A DNA stretch of 8,922 bases from JAGRGG01 sp965217265 (lineage in GTDB: Bacteria > Pseudomonadota > Alphaproteobacteria > Geminicoccales > Geminicoccaceae), in NCBI GenBank assembly GCA_965217265.1, contig CBDCHP010000017.1:1-8922 (forward strand), read 5' to 3'. Shown here in pieces: positions 7,055 to 8,922 of this stretch; the stretch's first letter is position 1; every line of letters starts with the position of its first letter. The notes beneath the pieces are model-generated. The model saw only the letters and a program-made list of their open reading frames with translations. It made no database searches and had not been told where the DNA came from. The translations under genes and the position numbers were made by a program.

Positions 7055-8371
7055 GAGCGGGTCGGGGCGAAGCTGGTGTTGGTCGGCGACCCGGAGCAGT
7101 TGCAGGCGATCGGGGCGGGGGCGCCGTTACGGGCGATCGCCGAGCGGGTCGGGGTGGCGACGCTGGAGGCGGTGCGGCGGCAGCGCGAAGGTTGGCAGCG
7201 CGACGCCACGGCGGCGTTCGCCAGCGGCCGCACGGGCGACGGGCTGCGGGCGTACGCCGCCGACGGGGCGGTGCGGTTCGAGGCGACGGGCGCGGAGGCG
7301 CAAGCGGCGCTGGTCAGGGACTACCTCGCCGACCGGGTGATCAATCCCGAGGGCACGCGCCTGGCGCTGGCGCACCGGCGAGCCGACGTAGCGGGGCTGA
7401 ACGAGGCGGTGCGCGAGGGGCGCAAGGAACGGGGCGAGCTCGTGGGCGGGCGGGTCTACCGCACCGACGACGGCCGGCAGGCGGGGACGCGGGCATTCGC
7501 GGCGGGCGACCGGCTGGTGTTCCTGGCCAACGACCGGGCGATGGGGGTGAAGAACGGCACGCTCGGCACGGTGACGGCGGTGGCGGCGGGGCGGATCGAG
7601 GTGCGGCTGGACGGGGCCAAGGGCGAGGGTCGGGGGCGGCGGGTCGGCATCGACACCGCCGCCTACGGGGCGTTCGACCACGGCTACGCCACGACGATTC
7701 ACAAGAGCCAGGGGGCGACGGTGGACCGGGCGTTCGTCTTGGCCTCGGCCTCGATGGACCGGCACCTGAGCTACGTCGCGATGAGCCGGCACCGCGACGC
7801 GGCGGGGCTGTACGCCGGGCGCGACCAGTTCCCGAACGTCGCGGCGATGACGCAGCGCCTGGGGCGCGCGGGCGCCAAGGCGACGACGCTGGACTACGCC
7901 CAAGCCTACGCCGAGCGGCGCGGGCTGGCGGCGTCGCTGGGCCTCGTCAGTCGGATCGAGGTGACGGCGCCGAGCCCGGCGCGGGCGGCGGTGCGAGACA
8001 CGGTGCCCGCCGCCCGCGACGACGGGCGACGGCCGGCGAACGAGGCCGGCCAGGGCCGCGAGCGGGAGACGATGAGCGAGGCCTGGGCGACGCGCAAGGC
8101 GGCGTGGCTGATGGCCGAGTGGCGGGAGACGACGGCGCGGCTGGCGGCGCTGGGCAACGGCGAGGCGGACGCGGTGGAGCGGGCCGGGATCGTCGGGCGG
8201 CTGGGGCTGGTGGCGAAGCGGATCGAGGACCAGCCACAGGTGGCGGCGATCGTGCGGGCGCGCGGGGCGGAGATCGGGCTGGAGCGGACGGTGGCGGCGC
8301 GCGACGTGGGGGCGGCGCTGCGGCAGGCGATCGAGCGCGGGCGGAGCCAGGACCGGGGCATGGAGCGCTAG
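7025..8371 (+). pseudogene. traA: Ti-type relaxase TraA, C-terminal helicase fragment
   Basis: The open frame encodes the C-terminal half of a TraA-type relaxase/helicase, the protein that nicks and unwinds DNA during conjugation. Counting from GTG 7025, GDPEQLQAI (21-29) is the SF1 helicase motif III region, YATTIHKSQGATVDRAFVL and YVAMSRHRDAAGLYAG hold motifs V and VI, and an Ala/Arg/Glu-rich helical tail follows to the stop. The relaxase domain and the Walker A and B motifs, which should precede, are absent: similarity begins abruptly near 7055 at RVGAKLVLVGDPEQ. Intact TraA proteins are about 1000 residues; this has about 440. The protein cannot nick or hydrolyse ATP, so it is a relic. 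Upstream the frame stays open to 6818 without TraA character. It is followed closely by a DUF6118-like gene, the usual order in sphingomonad transfer regions as far as I recall. Confidence 0.88.
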
Positions 8372-8393
8372 GGCAAGCAGATGAAAGAAGCAC

Positions 8394-8922
8394 ATGATGA
8401 CGATGGAACGGGAGCGGGCGGCGGGACGTAGGCCGAGCGGCGGCGAGCTTGGCCCGTTGGAAGAGGCGATCGAGCGGGTCGGGATGGAGAACCAGGAGGG
8501 GCACAGCAAGCTGCTGGCCAAGCTCGACGGGCTGGCGCAGACGCTCGCCGCCCGCCCCGCCGCCCACCACGGCGGCGGGGGGGCGGTCGAGATGCTGGAA
8601 CAGGCGAGCCAGCGGATCAACGCGCAGACCCACAACCTCGATGCCGTCGGGATCACCCTGTCGAACCACGTCGCCAGCGGCCGGCTGCGCCGCGAGCAGA
8701 ACCGGCGCCTGTGGCAGGTCGGCGGTGGCGGGGTCGGGATCGGCATCGTCGTCGGGCTCGGCCTGCTGCTCGGGCTGGCGCGCTTCTTGCCCTACGGGCT
8801 CGACACCCGGCTCGCGGCGATGGTGGTGGGCGAGGGCCGCTGGTCGGCCGCGGCGGCGATGATGGCGGCGGCGGACTTCGAGCGCTACGTCCTGGGCTAC
8901 GGTGCCGAGCAGATGGCCCGGC
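8394..8922 (+). CDS. DUF6118-like membrane protein (partial at 3' end)
   Basis: At least 176 residues, running off the window. The N-terminal half is hydrophilic and helical (GPLEEAIERVGMENQEGHSK, later LEQASQRINAQTHNLDAVG), with a Gly/His/Pro/Ala-rich linker near residues 56-65. One strong membrane segment follows (GIGIVVGLGLLLGLARFLPY, about residues 118-137), then an Ala-rich segment (WSAAAAMMAAADFERYVLGY). This architecture and the place right after TraA suggest the DUF6118 family, found beside relaxase genes in sphingomonads; this recall is moderate, not certain. Starts at 8394, 8397 or 8403 (MMTMERE) are all possible; AAAGAAG lies just before 8394. The gap to the TraA stop is 22 bases, so both were probably one transcript. 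Function unknown; a link to conjugation is inferred from position only. Confidence 0.7.
   Translation, partial: MMTMERERAAGRRPSGGELGPLEEAIERVGMENQEGHSKLLAKLDGLAQTLAARPAAHHGGGGAVEMLEQASQRINAQTHNLDAVGITLSNHVASGRLRREQNRRLWQVGGGGVGIGIVVGLGLLLGLARFLPYGLDTRLAAMVVGEGRWSAAAAMMAAADFERYVLGYGAEQMAR

Noticed and set aside
7127..8746. 539-codon minus-strand frame opposite traA
   Set aside because: Pro/Arg-rich low-complexity product, antisense to a recognisable helicase; typical of high-GC DNA.

Overview
This window is GC-rich DNA that looks like an alphaproteobacterial chromosome, most likely a sphingomonad. The taxon is inferred from a Ti-type TraA relaxase remnant followed by a gene resembling the DUF6118 family, from codon use, and from a tRNA-Lys(CTT)-like fragment. 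No rRNA or complete housekeeping gene is present to confirm it. The window is a patchwork of accessory modules, several of them broken, around one short metabolic operon.

Left part (1-1620). On the minus strand lies a DUF4160/DUF2442 gene pair. The DUF4160 gene is broken by a 62-bp element made of two short hairpins. Two plus-strand ORFs of unknown function follow (471-959 and 1096-1356). A non-coding stretch then ends in the 3' half of a tRNA-Lys(CTT) (1580-1620), best read as the att scar of an integrated element lying to the left.

Centre (1712-4577, minus strand). This is a compact operon read right to left: the C-terminal part of a PcaB-like lyase, an intact acetoacetyl-CoA synthetase (2091-4031), and an acyl-CoA thioesterase overlapping its stop codon. 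Only the synthetase is intact. The lyase has lost its N-terminal half at about 4577, and the thioesterase has a short deletion in its GDIFGGW motif that shifts the frame.

Right part (4579-8922, plus strand). A Phd/VapB-VapC toxin-antitoxin module starts exactly where the lyase gene is cut, with a promoter whose spacer holds an inverted repeat. Next is an MbcA/ParS-RES toxin-antitoxin pair behind a perfect 22-bp palindrome. Its toxin overlaps a third, frameshifted ORF that is a diverged copy of the gene at 1096-1356. The window ends with the helicase half of a TraA relaxase that has lost its N-terminus, and a membrane protein resembling DUF6118 that runs off the edge.

Taken together, this looks like an eroding integrated conjugative element or island in which small toxin-antitoxin-type modules persist while transfer and metabolic genes decay. 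The least explained items are the repeated small gene family (one copy attached to the RES toxin), the double-hairpin element that fuses two reading frames, and the unknown ORF at 471-959.
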